From Capillidium heterosporum (lineage: Eukaryota; Entomophthoromycota; Entomophthoromycetes; Entomophthorales; Capillidiaceae), in assembly GCA_016630905.1 (NCBI GenBank), contig WBMQ01000001.1, positions 2,852,001 through 2,916,000 of the forward strand: 64,000 bases of DNA, given 5' to 3'. Position numbers and translations under genes: made by a program. This document shows, piece by piece, positions 1-12,793 of this stretch (its first letter is position 1; each line of letters opens with the position of its first letter). A model generated the notes under the pieces. It saw only the letters and a list, made by a program, of their open reading frames with translations, made no database searches and was not told the DNA's origin.

Positions 1-1369
1 TTGAGCATGACGCGCAGGCTCAATATACGGTCGAAGGACATGGAGATGATGGCCTTGCGGTAGATGCCAACTAGAGGGTCCATGTCGATGGTTGTTCGAG
101 TGATGTACTCTATAGTGTACTTGGGGGGAATGGCCATCCACACCGTACCGTACAATGCTTTGAGGTACTCGCGCATCTCAAACATGCTGATCTTTTGCTT
201 GAAGCCAAACCTGCGTATTGTCATTGAGCAGTTGAGGAAGAGGCCGCAGTTCTTGTATACCATGCAGCTCATCATCAAATCGGACGGTGTGACTTGAGTG
301 ACCTAAAAAATAATTTGAGATGAAATAAATAAAATTATAATACCTCGGATTGACGTTTCCGTTTCCCTTCGTCCATAGACATGGGCTTGAACCTCGGTTC
401 GTCGAGGAGCTTTTTGCTAGCTTTGAGCTGGTTGAAGTACTGTGTCGTTGACATAATAAACGGTTGAAGGGAGGGGATAGACTGTATAGAATCGATATAG
501 TTGCACAAAGCCCAGGTGGAGATCCGTTCGCAGCTGTACTCGTCCGTTAGATCCAACGTCAACTTGTTGTCAATTTCGTGGAGCCCCAGTACGTTCGCCT
601 TACTAAAATGGGTCGTATTCGTTAGCGTGCTTTGGACTTTACTAAGAAGTTTGTCTACCTGATGGCTTTAGCTACATATACTGTTAGTAAGTTTGTAAAA
701 ATTTACAGCTTTACTTAGGTTCAGACGGGCCACCTCCTTCAAGTTGAGACCAAATTGATACTCCGATAGTAATAGCAAGGATTGGATTAGATCAATGGCG
801 TTCTCGGCCATGTTTTCATTTATCAGATGGCAGGCAAGCATGTAATACTCCTTGGTACGGATGTTGAATTTGTGGTTGAGCTCCATATTAGCAATCGACA
901 AAGCTAGGTAGCGGTGGGCGTAGAGATATACTACAGCTAGGAGGGGTGAAGTGTTGGGCCTATGCCGTAGTTCAAATTTGATTCTATCTACATGTATAAA
1001 TGGATTGACCTTGTGAAAGGAGTTGAGGTACACATCTACCAACTGGCTGTATATCGAATCTAAACCTAGATTGACGTTAATAGGCGGCCGTAAAGTCGAA
1101 TAAATACTTATATCAAAGAAACTTTCCGACGAGGTTGGTGAGCTGGGTATTCGGACCCTAGCTGGTATGTCGATTTTAGCAACTACCTTTTCCAACATCT
1201 CCAGTCTAGCGTCGAGGTCGATGAGCTTCTGGTTCTTCTTGCGTTGTTTGGGTATGATACATTGGATCCCTTTCTCTTCACATCTATGGCATGGAGCTGG
1301 TTCTCCACTGCACTTTTTCCTAGATCTCCTACATTCGTCACAAGCTATTGAAATAAGGTACCGTACCAT
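1..1369 (-). CDS. Zn2Cys6 fungal transcription factor (3' part off the left edge)
   Basis: Probable nuclear DNA-binding regulator. Exons read on the minus strand are 1369-707, 658-344 and 302-1, continuing past the window edge. The start is the ATG at 1369, just ahead of the zinc cluster; a GTG one codon upstream is ignored. Residues 10-37 carry six cysteines (C10, C13, C20, C27, C30, C37), the spacing of a Gal4-type binuclear cluster, followed by a short Lys/Arg linker and a predicted coiled coil (about 45-65). The rest resembles the helical fungal transcription factor domain. The intron at 659-706 has a TACTAAC branch-like site, skips two nearer AGs because they would bring stops, and joins in phase 0; the intron at 303-343 is also phase 0. 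Target genes cannot be told from the sequence. The zinc cluster is certain, the exon joins are inferred. Confidence 0.9.
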
Positions 1370-4190
1370 CACCGAGCTCTTCCCTAAACTTGATATAAAC
1401 TTTCAACTTTTATACTTCATGGTAGTCGAGCTTTTATTTATATTAGCTTGGGATTGAGAACCTTCTCAAATTGGTTGCTAAATTTGGACCTGCTTAGAAA
1501 CGCTCTAAGTTATCCTTCAGCTCACAGAACAATTCAGCCCTTCTGATGCATGCCCTGGCCCGCCTTGATTTTCGTCTGATAGCAACTGGTCGGTCAAGCA
1601 TAAACTACATTTCAATAAAACACTTTATGGTATATTTTTGGGTAAAAGTTTAGACGAAGAATTGCACGGATAGTCTCTTAGTTATAGATGTGCGCTAATG
1701 AAAGGATGTGTAGAAAGATGACTTTGTACAGGTAATCTGGCAATCGCTATCAAGCAATGAAATGGAACTTAATACTCAAGTCCCTATCGAAAGATTTGTT
1801 ATACTCGATAGATAGGTCTGATAAGGCTTAAAATTTAACATATTTCATCCCTATTACTAATCGCAGGTCCAAGTGCTTTGTGATACGAATACCTTAATTC
1901 AGTTTTGAAAAGGGTAATATTCCAACCCAACCTGCTTTAAAACTTCAGTAAAAAGGTGTTCATAGCAACGACCCTTCCATGCTTTTGATTGTATTTACCT
2001 AATATCTACGTTTTTCAATAACTTTGGTAAATTTAAATATTGTAGATAAGCACCTGTATAAACCTTAATTATAGATGTTCTCAAATAAGCTTCGAGACTT
2101 TTCATAGAAGCTTCGAGCTATGCAAACTGGGATAAGAAGTACAGCTTCGAATACATAAAAGCCTTTTTACTTTCCTGGACGACTTGCCGATATAAAAGGT
2201 AGTTTTCATTTAAAAGAAGAATTCTTACCTTCCACCAGTTTAATTCATCAGTCCCTTTACCACTTCATACTAGCACATGATCCTTGACGGTCTAGTTGTA
2301 CATTTTTGGATAGGTAAAGACTTTTATTGAAATCTAGAGGTGTTGGTGTTGATTTAACTATATAGATGTATTTTCTAATCAAAATGCAGGCATGCCCTAT
2401 CGTGTTTAACTAGCTTCTAATGTCGGAAATATATCTAAACTTCCATATATACAGCTGAAAATGAAGATAGTGGCCGGTTTTTAATTGATAATTGCTAGTA
2501 CTTTTATAAATCCAGTATAACCATATTTGTCTATATATATGTATTTAAAAAACAGACCTGCTATAATACCTTTTATATAGCAGTATAACTACAAATCTGA
2601 TTCAAGTTTTAAAATAAACATCTTAGAATCGGATAAGAAAAAATTACTATATCCTAAAACAGGATTTCCTTGTAGCAAATATTTGCCAAGTATATTGAAA
2701 TTTGCTATTGTGTTAGACTTGTTGATAACACTACAATCTGCATCGTATTGAAATTTTCATTTTTCATCTAGAGTTACTTTACTAGATAGTTTGGTTTCAA
2801 TAAGTTCTAACCAAAGAAATAAACCATTCTATTTGAAACTTTGGTCTCGATCGTTTACTATCTATTGAGAAAGCTAGGTACATTGCTGAGAAAGCTACCA
2901 AATAAATTATTGTAGGGTTCAATACTACTACTTTTGATGACAGCTAATCACTCCCATATCCCGTTTGTTTTTAAGATAGAATTGGAATTAGAATCTACTA
3001 GGCCTGTAATAACTTTAGCTTTTCATTTCAGCATAGCTCACCAATTGGTATCCAATAATAAACAAATATTTATGTGAGTTTGCTCAATATTATAAGGAGC
3101 ATTTGCAGTTTAATACAAGTAAACTACATAGATCTTATACTTGGTACCTAATTTCACTTAGGAATAAACAATATAGTGATGTAGTATATAGTTCATCTAG
3201 AAGAAATGCTGAAGTTCACCTATGTATATTTCAAAATGGAAGCTGGAGTAACTATAGGCTAGTATGCACCATTATTTAGTGTGCAGTTGACATCCAAAGC
3301 TTTGATTTTAGACTTATCCACTCTGAGAATTGCACTCCATCAATTACGTTGTTACAAGTTGTTAACATAAATTGATTGCTGTCACTGAGCTACCTGTTTG
3401 AAATACATAATCCACCATACAGCTGAATAGCATTTCTTTATCTCAACGTGGCCAGATATCCTAAATGCCAACAAGGATAGGAGCCTTGAATTAAAATGCT
3501 CAATACTAAAGAGAAAGTTTGGCACATGTTTTTATATAGCAAGTATTATCGTTAATAAAGTAATACTGTCATTTTTCCATGCATTTTTAATTGAATTCAA
3601 TCTACTGACAACTTTCTTTATATTTCTTTTAGCTTTTGCTAAGTTTGTTATTTTTCCTATTCAAAGTTTAGATACCAACCATCCAGCTATAGAAATTGGT
3701 TTGTTAAGCAATTGAATTTATGAGGGTACTTTTCAAGTCGAATGGTCCAAATTCTCGCATCCTAATCTATCTACTACTCTTTGACACTTGCAAGGAGTAA
3801 ATTGAGCACTCTATACTAACCCATCATATATATCTTTGCAAAAAGATACCTATAGGGTAGAAGCTGTCCTTCCACCTTTTAATAAAATTTGCCAAACCTC
3901 AAATATCTACAAGAAAAACTAAGGCCAAAGTGGCTAGAAATCGGTTATTTTCAAATTCTCCCAGCCCAAAATGCAGCTATTGGCTTTCCAATTAAAATTT
4001 AGCCTTCGTTGAACCCCATTCTTGATTACATCACCTATTTCATTGCTTTTTTCTACAAATGAAACTATATGATTGGTCCATCTACCTCCTAACGCTGTAT
4101 TGAAGGGTAAAATTGCGTTTAGGATCTCTTTATTTTTACACCAGTTGCTTACAGCAAAATCCGTTACTAAATCTACATCCCTATTACAAA
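1370..4190. other. AT-rich intergenic DNA, 2.8 kb
   Basis: No coding segment with recognisable homology was seen on either strand. The stretch serves as the upstream region of two divergently transcribed genes, the Zn2Cys6 factor and V-ATPase subunit c. A 10-nt direct repeat AAGCTTCGAG occurs twice near 2090-2120; otherwise nothing stands out. Confidence 0.5.
1406..1414 (-). promoter_or_regulatory. TATA-like element upstream of the Zn2Cys6 gene
   Basis: TATAAAAGT on the minus strand, 37 nt upstream of the proposed ATG at 1369. Similar TATAAAA boxes lie 37-63 nt ahead of several other starts here. Function is inferred from position only. Confidence 0.35.
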
Positions 4191-4805
4191 ATGGTTAGTG
4201 AGTATTGTCCTGTCTACGCCCCATTCTTCGGTGCCATCGGAGTTGCCTCAGCTATCGTCTTCAGCAGTAAGTTGATTTGCTCAATTAAGATTAATTTGCC
4301 TTTTTAGGTTTCGGTGCTGCCTACGGTACCGCTAAATCAGGTGTTGGTTTATCCGCTATGGGTATCTTACGTCCCGACATGGTAATCCGTGCCATCGTTC
4401 CAGTAGTTATGGCTGGTATTATTGCTATCTACGGCCTGGTCGTAGCTGTAATGACCATCTCCAACCGTAATTTATATTTTATACAATTGACTAATCCCTT
4501 TTAAGTTAGCTACGAAATGCCTTTGTTCAAGTACTCTTTTATTTTTTCTATAGCTCAACATTTTTAGCGCCTTTATTATTTTAGCTGCTGGTCTAAGTGT
4601 CGGTCTATCTGGTTTGGCTGCCGGTTTTGCTATCGGTATCGTTGGTGATGCTGGTGTCAGAGCTACCGCTCAACAGCCCCGTCTCTTTGTCGGTATGATC
4701 CTTATCCTCATTTTCGCCGAAGTCTTGGGTCTCTACGGACTTATCGTTGCTCTTATCTTGAACTCTAAAGTTGATGCTGATTCTGCCAAGATTTGCGCCC
4801 TTTAA
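4191..4805 (+). CDS. VMA3: V-type H+-ATPase 16-kDa proteolipid subunit c
   Basis: Membrane rotor subunit of the vacuolar proton pump; it carries protons through the V0 ring. Exons 4191-4266, 4308-4466, 4506-4530 and 4568-4805 join to 165 residues, the usual length. Four membrane helices are visible. The last holds FAEVLGLYG with the essential proton-carrying glutamate, and the third has the typical [19 protein letters not shown]-type glycine pattern ending in the conserved AQQPRLF loop. The third exon is only 25 nt, and its 5' splice site follows TTCAA, which restores the frame into [12 protein letters not shown]. The ATG at 4191 begins [14 protein letters not shown], the standard amino terminus. 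Very high family conservation; VMA11-type paralogues are the only realistic alternative. Confidence 0.96.
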
Positions 4806-5857
4806 AGTACAATTACCGTATCGTTTGAATTAAAGTAAACACTTTTTTGCTTTACGTATATTTTTCTTCTTTTCTGTTGTGAGTATTTATATAAGTTGAA
4901 TTTTTTCAGCAAATGCTTTTACAAGTCTTTATTATATATTTAGGTCATCTTTCCGGTAATCAAGCTGTTAAATTGTATTTTATAAAGTCTAGCATCTGTT
5001 CGTAATTATGTTGAGCTTTATAAGCAGTTTCAAGATATATCTTTGTTACATATACCCCTTCAAAAACTAGTATTTAGCAGATAATATTATATATAAAATA
5101 TAGTGGTTTAAATAGTTGTCAGATATATTTAAGTTTTGCAGCTATACTTATATATACAATTATATAAATGGGCATCAATCACAACGACATCTATATTATA
5201 TCTTTTATAAGTGCCTTATCATTTCATTTCATTAGCTTTAGAAGCATGGAAATAGATACATTTCTATAAGCAGTCTTTAAATCAAACTCAACTTTGCTAT
5301 TGTATAGAGGCTTCTACATATAGAGTTGACACTGTATTTGGTATGAAATAGCCGGCTCTTAGGTAAGCTGTATATGAAGTAGTATATCCAATTTGAAAAA
5401 TCATTAGTTAGAAAAGCTAAAGGATTTATATCTGTATATATAGCTATATGAAATAAAGTAATTAATGGAAAGCAACAGGCAAATATTGGCAATGTAATTA
5501 GATATTATAAGCCTAATAGTTTTATAACAGTTTGCATATTATATTTATAACACTAAACTATATCTTTACTTGGCATCCTAAACTAAGTGTAACCTGTTTA
5601 ACTGTCTTTATGATTATATGACAAGTAGACTAGGGGTCCATATCCCGCATATTCTAAATAAACGAGAATAGGATGAATACATATATATATTTAAGCAGTT
5701 TGGGAAATCTTTGATTCTTTGAAAACTTTTAGGAGTAAAATTGAATCAAGTTAAAAATCATTTTTAGATTGGAGATAAAAGAACCATCTTGAAAACCAAC
5801 TTTGTATTCAACTCGTCTAAAATTAATATATATTGAATTAATTCAGCTTCAATTTAC
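4806..5857. other. AT-rich intergenic DNA between V-ATPase c and the Nup50-like gene
   Basis: About 1 kb with many TATATA runs and no convincing coding segment. It should hold the 3' end of the V-ATPase transcript and the promoter of the following gene. Confidence 0.5.
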
Positions 5858-7331
5858 ATGAGTAAACTACGAGTGGAACCCAACCATATTATTGCTAACG
5901 GCAACGGTACTTTTTAATTTTGAAGCTTTATTTAATTTTTATAAAGAACATGATAGTAAGGCGGCAGATGAACCTGGCAATTCCAACTTAACCAACAACA
6001 ATGGCACCAACCTGAAGTTCTACTTGGAGTTACAAAAGCTAAACACCAACTTCAACAAGTTTTTGATGCGTGAGTTGGAGCATAAACCTATTGCCGACCT
6101 TCGTCCCTGTTTCCTCGAATACCAAGCCCGACTCCTGAAGCTGTGCCAGCAATTCCAGCTCCAAGCACCAGAACCCAACCAACTCTTTATTCCCAGGAAC
6201 AAGCACTGCGAAGGAAGTTTACCCGATCGGTTTGTCTATAAGCCAGCTCCAATTGAGGAGCATACCACTAAGATGGAGGGGAAGCGACAGTTCGGGTCAG
6301 ACTACAATCCACCTATACCCAACCCCTTTGGTAATCTAAATAAGACAACCTTTCCCACTTTCAAGTCGAACGCCATATTCGGTACCAAAGGTTCGTTACT
6401 TGGCAACGACTTCAACAAATTGAAGGGAAGTACCCCCTTTGGAGATACCAAGAACATGGAGCTGTTCTCCAATCTCAACAACAAAGATAGCAGCTTCACG
6501 TTCGGGGCCAATGGCTTGGAATCTAACGGAAAAGATCTACCTAGTTTCGGCAGCATGCCGTTGAACAGTAAGACATCTATATTTGGCAGTCAGCCGTTGA
6601 ACAATAAACCTACTTTTGGTAGCCAGCCTCTAGCCAACAATTTAGTATTGCCGACCCAGCCTATCATGTTCGGTCAGGTAGCTACCAACGTCCCCCTTTT
6701 CAACGAGAACCCCTTCAAGCCGTTTAACAGCACCGACGGCCAAAATAAGCTGATGACGCCGTTTGGTAAGCCGTTCGCCATACCGGGCAAGGACGATATC
6801 GACCGCAACAAGTTTGGGGCTGGGTTCAACCCATCAAGTATTAAGGTATCGACATCAATGACCGCATTCAGCAACAGTGATGTAGACCGGGAGCACAGTT
6901 CCAAGAAAAAGCTAGGCAACTTTGGTATCAAACCAACCTTCTCCGACAAGTCTTTAGAACTTAAGACGACGAGTTTAGGTGGTAAGCGTAGCAGTGACAA
7001 CGACATAGGCAAAAATACCATCGAAGTCTACGTTGATGACGAGCCTAGTGACCCTAACCCTAAACTAGCTAAAGCCCACCAGCTCCCGTCGGTAAATTTC
7101 CCAACAGACGCGTCGAAACCAGGGTCAGCGTCGACTTTTTCATCAAACCAGAGTGGTATGCATGAGAGTGGGACGTTTCAACCTGGCATTTCATACGGAG
7201 CCAAGTTGGCATCGGTCCTCAAGACGAGTTTCGGTATGAAGGGTGCAACAAGTGGGTCAAGAGAGGATACCAGCACCACCTTGAAGCATGCTCGAGATTC
7301 CAATCAATATATCGCCGATATCGATGATTAA
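5858..7331 (+). CDS. Nup50/Nup2-like FG-repeat nucleoporin without a Ran-binding domain
   Basis: Probable mobile nucleoporin of the nuclear basket, acting with importin alpha in nuclear transport. Exons 5858-5906 and 5947-7331 give 477 residues. The ATG at 5858 begins MSKLRVEPNH; the first intron removes a stretch that would otherwise be read through from a TTG. Residues about 40-90 resemble the conserved Nup50 segment in which a helical stretch ends in a DL.P.F..Y motif (here ADLRPCFLEYQ). The centre (about 125-330) carries roughly a dozen FG motifs of the PFG, TFG, IFG and SFG kinds, rich in Asn, Ser, Lys and Pro. The tail is low complexity and ends in an acidic IADIDD. No RanBP1-like domain is visible, whereas typical Nup50 and Nup2 end in one. 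FG nucleoporin status is secure; the Nup50 assignment rests on the amino-terminal match. Confidence 0.75.
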
Positions 7332-8730
7332 ACATGTTTAAATTTTTTGAAGAAGTTTGCAGCTCTAGCACTTGTAATAGAGAACTCTTGTTTACGTATA
7401 ATAATGCAACTTTAAATTGAAGCAAAGAAATTGGGTAAGAAGAATAGTATTAGAGCTTAGGTAGGATTTATCTACTTTTAAACTTTGGAAGTATGTCTAC
7501 TTAGCCTTTAGTAGCATTTATATCTATTTCAACCCACTTTTCAAAATGATTTATGGTACTATTTTTATGTTTTGAAAAGTGCGTAAGATACTATCTAGTT
7601 TAATTCACTTTTTATATTCGATTGGAATTCCACAGGCTTTATAACAAACTTCAAGGTAACTTTACATTGAGAGAGCCTCCTTCATGAATTGCGCTGCTGT
7701 AGATGATGTCTTGAGGACCATTTACCCTTTCTATTTGTGCTTTTGGTATAGCTCTCCAATAAAATTTGGTATTAGTAACTTTTGATTCACAAAAGTTGAT
7801 GAGGTATATATCGTGATGAATATAGCTGTTGGTATAGCCGTATATATTTACTTTTATAGACTTATTAATATACAATAAAGTATTTCTACAAAGCTTGTAT
7901 ATCCTATTCTACAAACTTCCAAATTCTATATTTCTTAGATAGTTCGAAAGGAAGTATTGATTTTGATCACCAACATATTTTACTAAGCTTTTGCTGACTA
8001 GCAAAAGATCTCTTTAGTTGGTATTTTACATCTTGGTTTACATTAATTAAACTTATGGCTTCAGCTATCTATAACCACAAGTATTTATATCAGTTAGTTG
8101 CTCTAACAACATTGCAAAGCAAAGTTTTCATAAGTTGTATGGATGAGAGGTTACTTTCCATCATTAAATGTCCTTTATTTAAGCTACCTATTGTTCCAGC
8201 ATGTGTGCTTTTCTTTCAAGTTAGAAAATACACTGTTTTCAGTGGACTAATAGGTATAAAGCGAATTTGGGTGGATGTTTGTTTATTGATGCAATAAACC
8301 TTCCAAGTATGGGTAATTTGTAAGTTGGGAGCAAAGTTGAAGTTTGCTACTGATTTTCTAACGGAGAATGTAGCCTGAGTATTCACGTTTGACGGAAATA
8401 TCTTGCTATGAAAATTAGCTAATTATAGTCCGAACACTAGTATCTATTTGCTGAAATAGACGTATTTTCAGCCTTTACAAAAGGCTAAAAGAATCAAATT
8501 AATTTTGTGGAAACGAAGTATAAACTAAACCAGATACCTTTATAGTTGCAAAACCCCAATTGTAAAAGAAGCCAGCTCAAGTTTATTCCGGGTCGACACG
8601 TTTATGTTAGCATCACTTGCCATATCTCCATCAATTGAACAATAAGTAACAGCCTATTTATAATTTCGAAACTAAACCTTTACAAAGCTACATATATATA
8701 CATACAGCCTAAACTTAGAGATACTTTGCC
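7332..8730. other. AT-rich intergenic DNA upstream of kinesin
   Basis: 1.4 kb without a supported gene. An 80-codon ATG-initiated reading frame at 8055-8297 (+) has no recognisable domain and no splice context, and I do not call it. Confidence 0.5.
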
Positions 8731-11700
8731 ATGTCCGGAAACAATATCCGTGTAATTTGTAGGTTTAGGCCGCAAAACAAGCGCGAAATAGAATCTGGTG
8801 GTACCCCAATCATCCAATATTCGGAAGATAAAACTACGGTCAAAATTGAGGTATTTTCGGTAAAAAATTGTATTTTAAATGCGAGTTTAGAGCCAAGAAT
8901 ACCCAGGCGAATACACATTCGATTCTATTTTCGACCATACCACAACTCAAAAGGGTTTCTTCGATACTTCAATCAAGGCGACTGTAGACGGTAAATTTTT
9001 TACTCAATGGGTTGCTTACTTTGCAAAGATGTAATTAATGGTTATAACGGGACCGTCTTTGCCTACGGTCAAACGGGTTCCGGTAAAACTTTCACCATGA
9101 TGGTAGGTCTATAATAATGAATTTTATCTAATTATCTTTTAAGGGAGCTGGTGCTTTAGGGGATGAAAACTTGAAGGGTATTACACCGCGTATTGTCGAA
9201 ACCATTTTTGAAAGCATCTACGCCTCGACCCAGAATATTGAGTACCTTGTAAAAGTGTCTTACATGGAAATTTATATGGAGAAGATTAAGGATCTGCTTA
9301 ACCGTAATTTGAACAAGTCGGACCCATTTAACACTTTTTAGCGGCACAGGATAACCTTCCAATCCACGAAGATAAGCAGAACGGAGTCTACGTCAAGGGT
9401 ATGACCGAGGTTTATGTATCATCCATCGACGAAGTTTACGAAGTCTTGGCCCGTGGTGGTTCAAACCGTGTTGTGGCGTTTACAAGTACTTACTCTCCAA
9501 TCGATGAAAACTAACAGCTTTAGAAATGAATGCTGAAAGTTCCCGCAGTCACTCGCTGTTCGTAATCAATGTCGAACAGAAGAATCTCTCGGATGGGAGT
9601 CAGAAACGTGGTCGTATGTTCTTGGTCGATCTTGCCGGTTCTGAAAAGGTAAATTGTAGAAATAATAGGTGGCTGATAATTTAGGTTGGAAAAACTGGTG
9701 CTTCGGGGCAAACTTTAGAAGAAGCCAAAAAGATTAACAAATCTCTATCTGCACTTGGGATGGTTATCAACGCTTTAACTGATGGAAAGGTATTTTTAAA
9801 AGCTTACCATTTACTAATACAATTAGTCCAAACATATTCCTTATCGTGATAGTAAGCTCACACGTATCTTACAAGAATCGCTTGGTGGTAACTCTAGGAC
9901 TACTCTTATTATCAATTGTTCCCCATCTTCATACAACGATGCTGAAACTGTGAGCACGCTTCGTTTTGGTATGAGGTAAAATGGATTATCCTTATGGCTA
10001 CGGCTAAATGATATTTAGGGCCAAGTCCATCAAGAACAAAGCCAAGGTTAATGCTGATTTAAGTCCCGCCGAATTAAAGGCCATGTTGAAAAAGGTCAAG
10101 GCACAACTTCTTACATTCCAGCAGTACATTACTTCGTTGGAAGGAGAAGTCAAAGTTTGGCGTTCAGGTAGATTATTACCATTTATTTTTTTGTAACTTG
10201 GTATTTAGGTGGTACTGTTCCCAAAGAGGCTTATGCTGTCATGGGCAAAGGCACTCCACAAGCATCCACACCAGCTACTGCACCGGCCACCACCCAATCT
10301 TCGCCTCCCCCTTTACCACCAGTTCCTATGTCCCCTACCTCTCCTGTTCCACCTATCAACTTTATTAGCAGGGCAATCCCCGATCATATGAGTGATCTAT
10401 CCAGACCCTCAACTCCAGGAACCCTTGTAGAAGATGAAAGGGAAGAATTTATGAAACGTGAAAATGAACTCACATCGTTACTCACCGAAAAGGTTTATTT
10501 ATTATTGGAATCAGTACTAATTGAAATTTAGGAAAACGAGTTGAACATCAAGACCAAGCTTTCTAGCGAACTGAAAAAGGAGCTCGATGAACTTAAAGAT
10601 GAGTTTAAAAGTATTTCTGAGGTTGAAATTAAGTTTACCGTATTACTTATTTTATTTTAGGAGCATCAAAATATGTCATCTCAGTTTGACGATCTAAAGC
10701 AGGAGGTCGAAAAGTTATCCTTTGAAAAGAAGGATGCACTGATACACCTCGAGAGCATCACTGACTCTAATACTGAAATGACGGAGCAACTTAAGGAGCT
10801 TCAAGTACGTATCTTAAATAGCCTTTACTGATCATTTCATTTAGGAACAACTTTCCAGAGTCATTGAAGAGAAGAACGTCGAGATCGAAGAAAAGCATAG
10901 GCTAATGAAAACTGTCGAGATGATGTCCAAATTTGACCCTAGCTTGAACATGGAGAATTGGACAGCTAAAGAACAAGAGCTTAAGAGTGCAATGGCTAGT
11001 TTGGATTCGTTAGAAGGGAGAGAGGTGATCAGCGAAGAGGAAGCTAACGCTTTAAAAAGCGAGCTATCCCGTTGTAAAGCCCATATTGAGAACGATTCTC
11101 AGATCATCAACGACTTGCAGCTCGATAATGACCAACTCGTTAAAAAATGCGAGGATATGGATTCTCGTTTGACCGCTCTGGAACTGGAATACGAAGAGCT
11201 TCTAGGTAACTTTGCAAATCCCAATGGTTGTTGATTTTATTTAGAGAAAACCATCGCTGAAGAAGAAGAGTCTGCCAGCATGGACGCTCAATCCCTTGCC
11301 GATCTTAAGGTACTTGTTGCTTGATATTGAAACTTACCAGTAATTAGAGCAAGATTGAGGCCCAGTATACCTCCAAAAAGGAACTACATCTCCATGAGAT
11401 CAACGAGCTTAAAGATCAGCTGGATAGGAAGACCAAGGAGCTACAAGAGATGGTTACCAACCTGGCCGAACTCAAGCACGTCAATGAGGAACTCAAGATC
11501 GCTGTAACCAAAGCTGAAAGTAGCCGCCCCAGGGCCGAAGGCACCGAGAAGGATATTGACAACATCCGACGCACTATGGCCAAGCAGCTCTCTGACTTTG
11601 ACATTATGAAGAAGTCATTGATGCGCGACCTCCAAAACAAGTGCGAGAAGGTGATTGAACTGGAAATCACGTTGGAATCCACTCGCGACCAGCTCAACGC

Positions 11701-12793
11701 CTCGCTGCGATCGAACAACACCAAGAATCAGCAGCAGAAGTTGCAGTTCCTCGAGCGTAACCTCGAACAGCTTACCAACGTCCAGAAGCAGGTATTTTTA
11801 CAGTTTAAATTCGAATTTGCTTATATATTTGAATAGCTCGTCGAACAGAACACCTCCCTCAAGAAGGAAGTTTCCTTGGCCGAACGTAAGCTTGCCGCTA
11901 GGAATGAACGTATCTCTAGCTTGGAGGCTTTATTGAAGGACAACCAGGAAAAGCTTAACAGTTCGACTCAAAAGTATTTATCAAGTAGAGTATCTACTAA
12001 TTCAAATTTATAGGTTCGAGAAGCAGATCCTTGCCCTACGGGATCGCCTTGATTCTGCCATGAGTACTTTATATTTTAAATCCGTACTAACTATCCATCA
12101 AGGTTCCAAGCAGGCCGCTTCTTCTCCTTTTAGCTTCGGAAGAATCGCCAAGCCTCTTCGTGGCACCGCCCCAGCCCCCGAGGAGGCCGCTAAAAGGTAC
12201 TTTTTAATTCAATCTAACAATTGATGCTTATGAACTTAATCTCTAGTGACTTTGAGAACTTCGTCAGCAGTATTGGTGGGAATCGTCTTGGTAAGCATGT
12301 TGACCTTTACTTGTTTCGATTGCGGATGATACTCGATCTGATCATGTGCCTGGGAATGGCTAGGCTGGTAAGTTCCCACCTACCGAGTCTAATCAAGACT
12401 ATTGGTCCCCATGTCCGCCAACTGAAAACCCTCCAACTTAAATGGACCCAGTTCTTCCCTAGGTAGTTGGGTTTTCAGGGACACTAGTACCGTTCTGTTG
12501 GCGGACTTGTCTACCCTAAACTTCTACTATCCACTGGATATTGAAGTTAAGTTTAGACTACCTGACCATCACTTGTATATACCTGGTAGGTACGGATCCT
12601 GCCTACCACTTTACCTACCCCTACACATAACTATTTCGAGTACTATCCATGTCCAACTATTTATTTGCCTTTAATTAATGCTAAAGTGCGCTTCTTCCAC
12701 CTATACTTTAAACTTATAACTTTATTTACATATACCATTGTAGAACGATCGGGATCCGTCAACAAACGTACCTCCTGGCTCTGGGGGAAATAG
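8731..12793 (+). CDS. Conventional kinesin heavy chain (kinesin-1)
   Basis: Plus-end-directed microtubule motor for vesicle and organelle transport. Twenty exons: 8731-8850, 8891-8990, 9029-9102, 9144-9303, 9342-9485, 9524-9648, 9685-9789, 9827-9975, 10019-10167, 10209-10492, 10532-10621, 10661-10804, 10845-11205, 11245-11309, 11348-11791, 11837-11973, 12014-12063, 12103-12196, 12247-12290 and 12744-12793, giving 962 residues. The motor domain (1-about 330) has the P-loop GQTGSGKT (87-94), switch [10 protein letters not shown] and switch [12 protein letters not shown] neck with the [11 protein letters not shown] motif, a Pro-rich hinge and a long coiled coil follow. The tail contains the regulatory segment GRIAKPL, and the last exon encodes KRTSWLWGK, matching the fungal kinesin-1 carboxy terminus. 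The final intron is 453 nt, ten times the others. Kinesin-1 identity is firm. Confidence 0.96.
12291..12743 (+). other. Long hairpin-rich last intron of the kinesin gene
   Basis: All other introns of this gene are 35-55 nt. This one starts GTAAGCATG after codon CTT-G and ends TTGTAG before the exon encoding the kinesin tail. It holds several inverted repeats: GTCCGCCAA near 12412 pairs with TTGGCGGAC near 12500; the adjacent TGAAAACCC pairs with GGGTTTTCA; CTAAACTT pairs with AAGTTTAG at about 12518-12556; and TGGTAGG pairs with CCTACCA at about 12584-12607. It is also less AT-rich than the surrounding intergenic DNA. The boundaries are inferred from frame and the conserved carboxy terminus. 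Confidence 0.7.

Noticed and set aside
3028-3060. TAGCTCACCAATTGG, resembling a tRNA D-arm
   Set aside because: No matching T-arm or acceptor stem downstream.
6302-7021. Minus-strand open frames opposite the Nup50-like gene
   Set aside because: Shadow frames created by the FG-rich coding sequence on the plus strand.
8055-8297. 80-codon ATG frame on the plus strand between Nup50-like and kinesin genes
   Set aside because: No domain, no codon bias and no splice context; expected by chance in this length of DNA.
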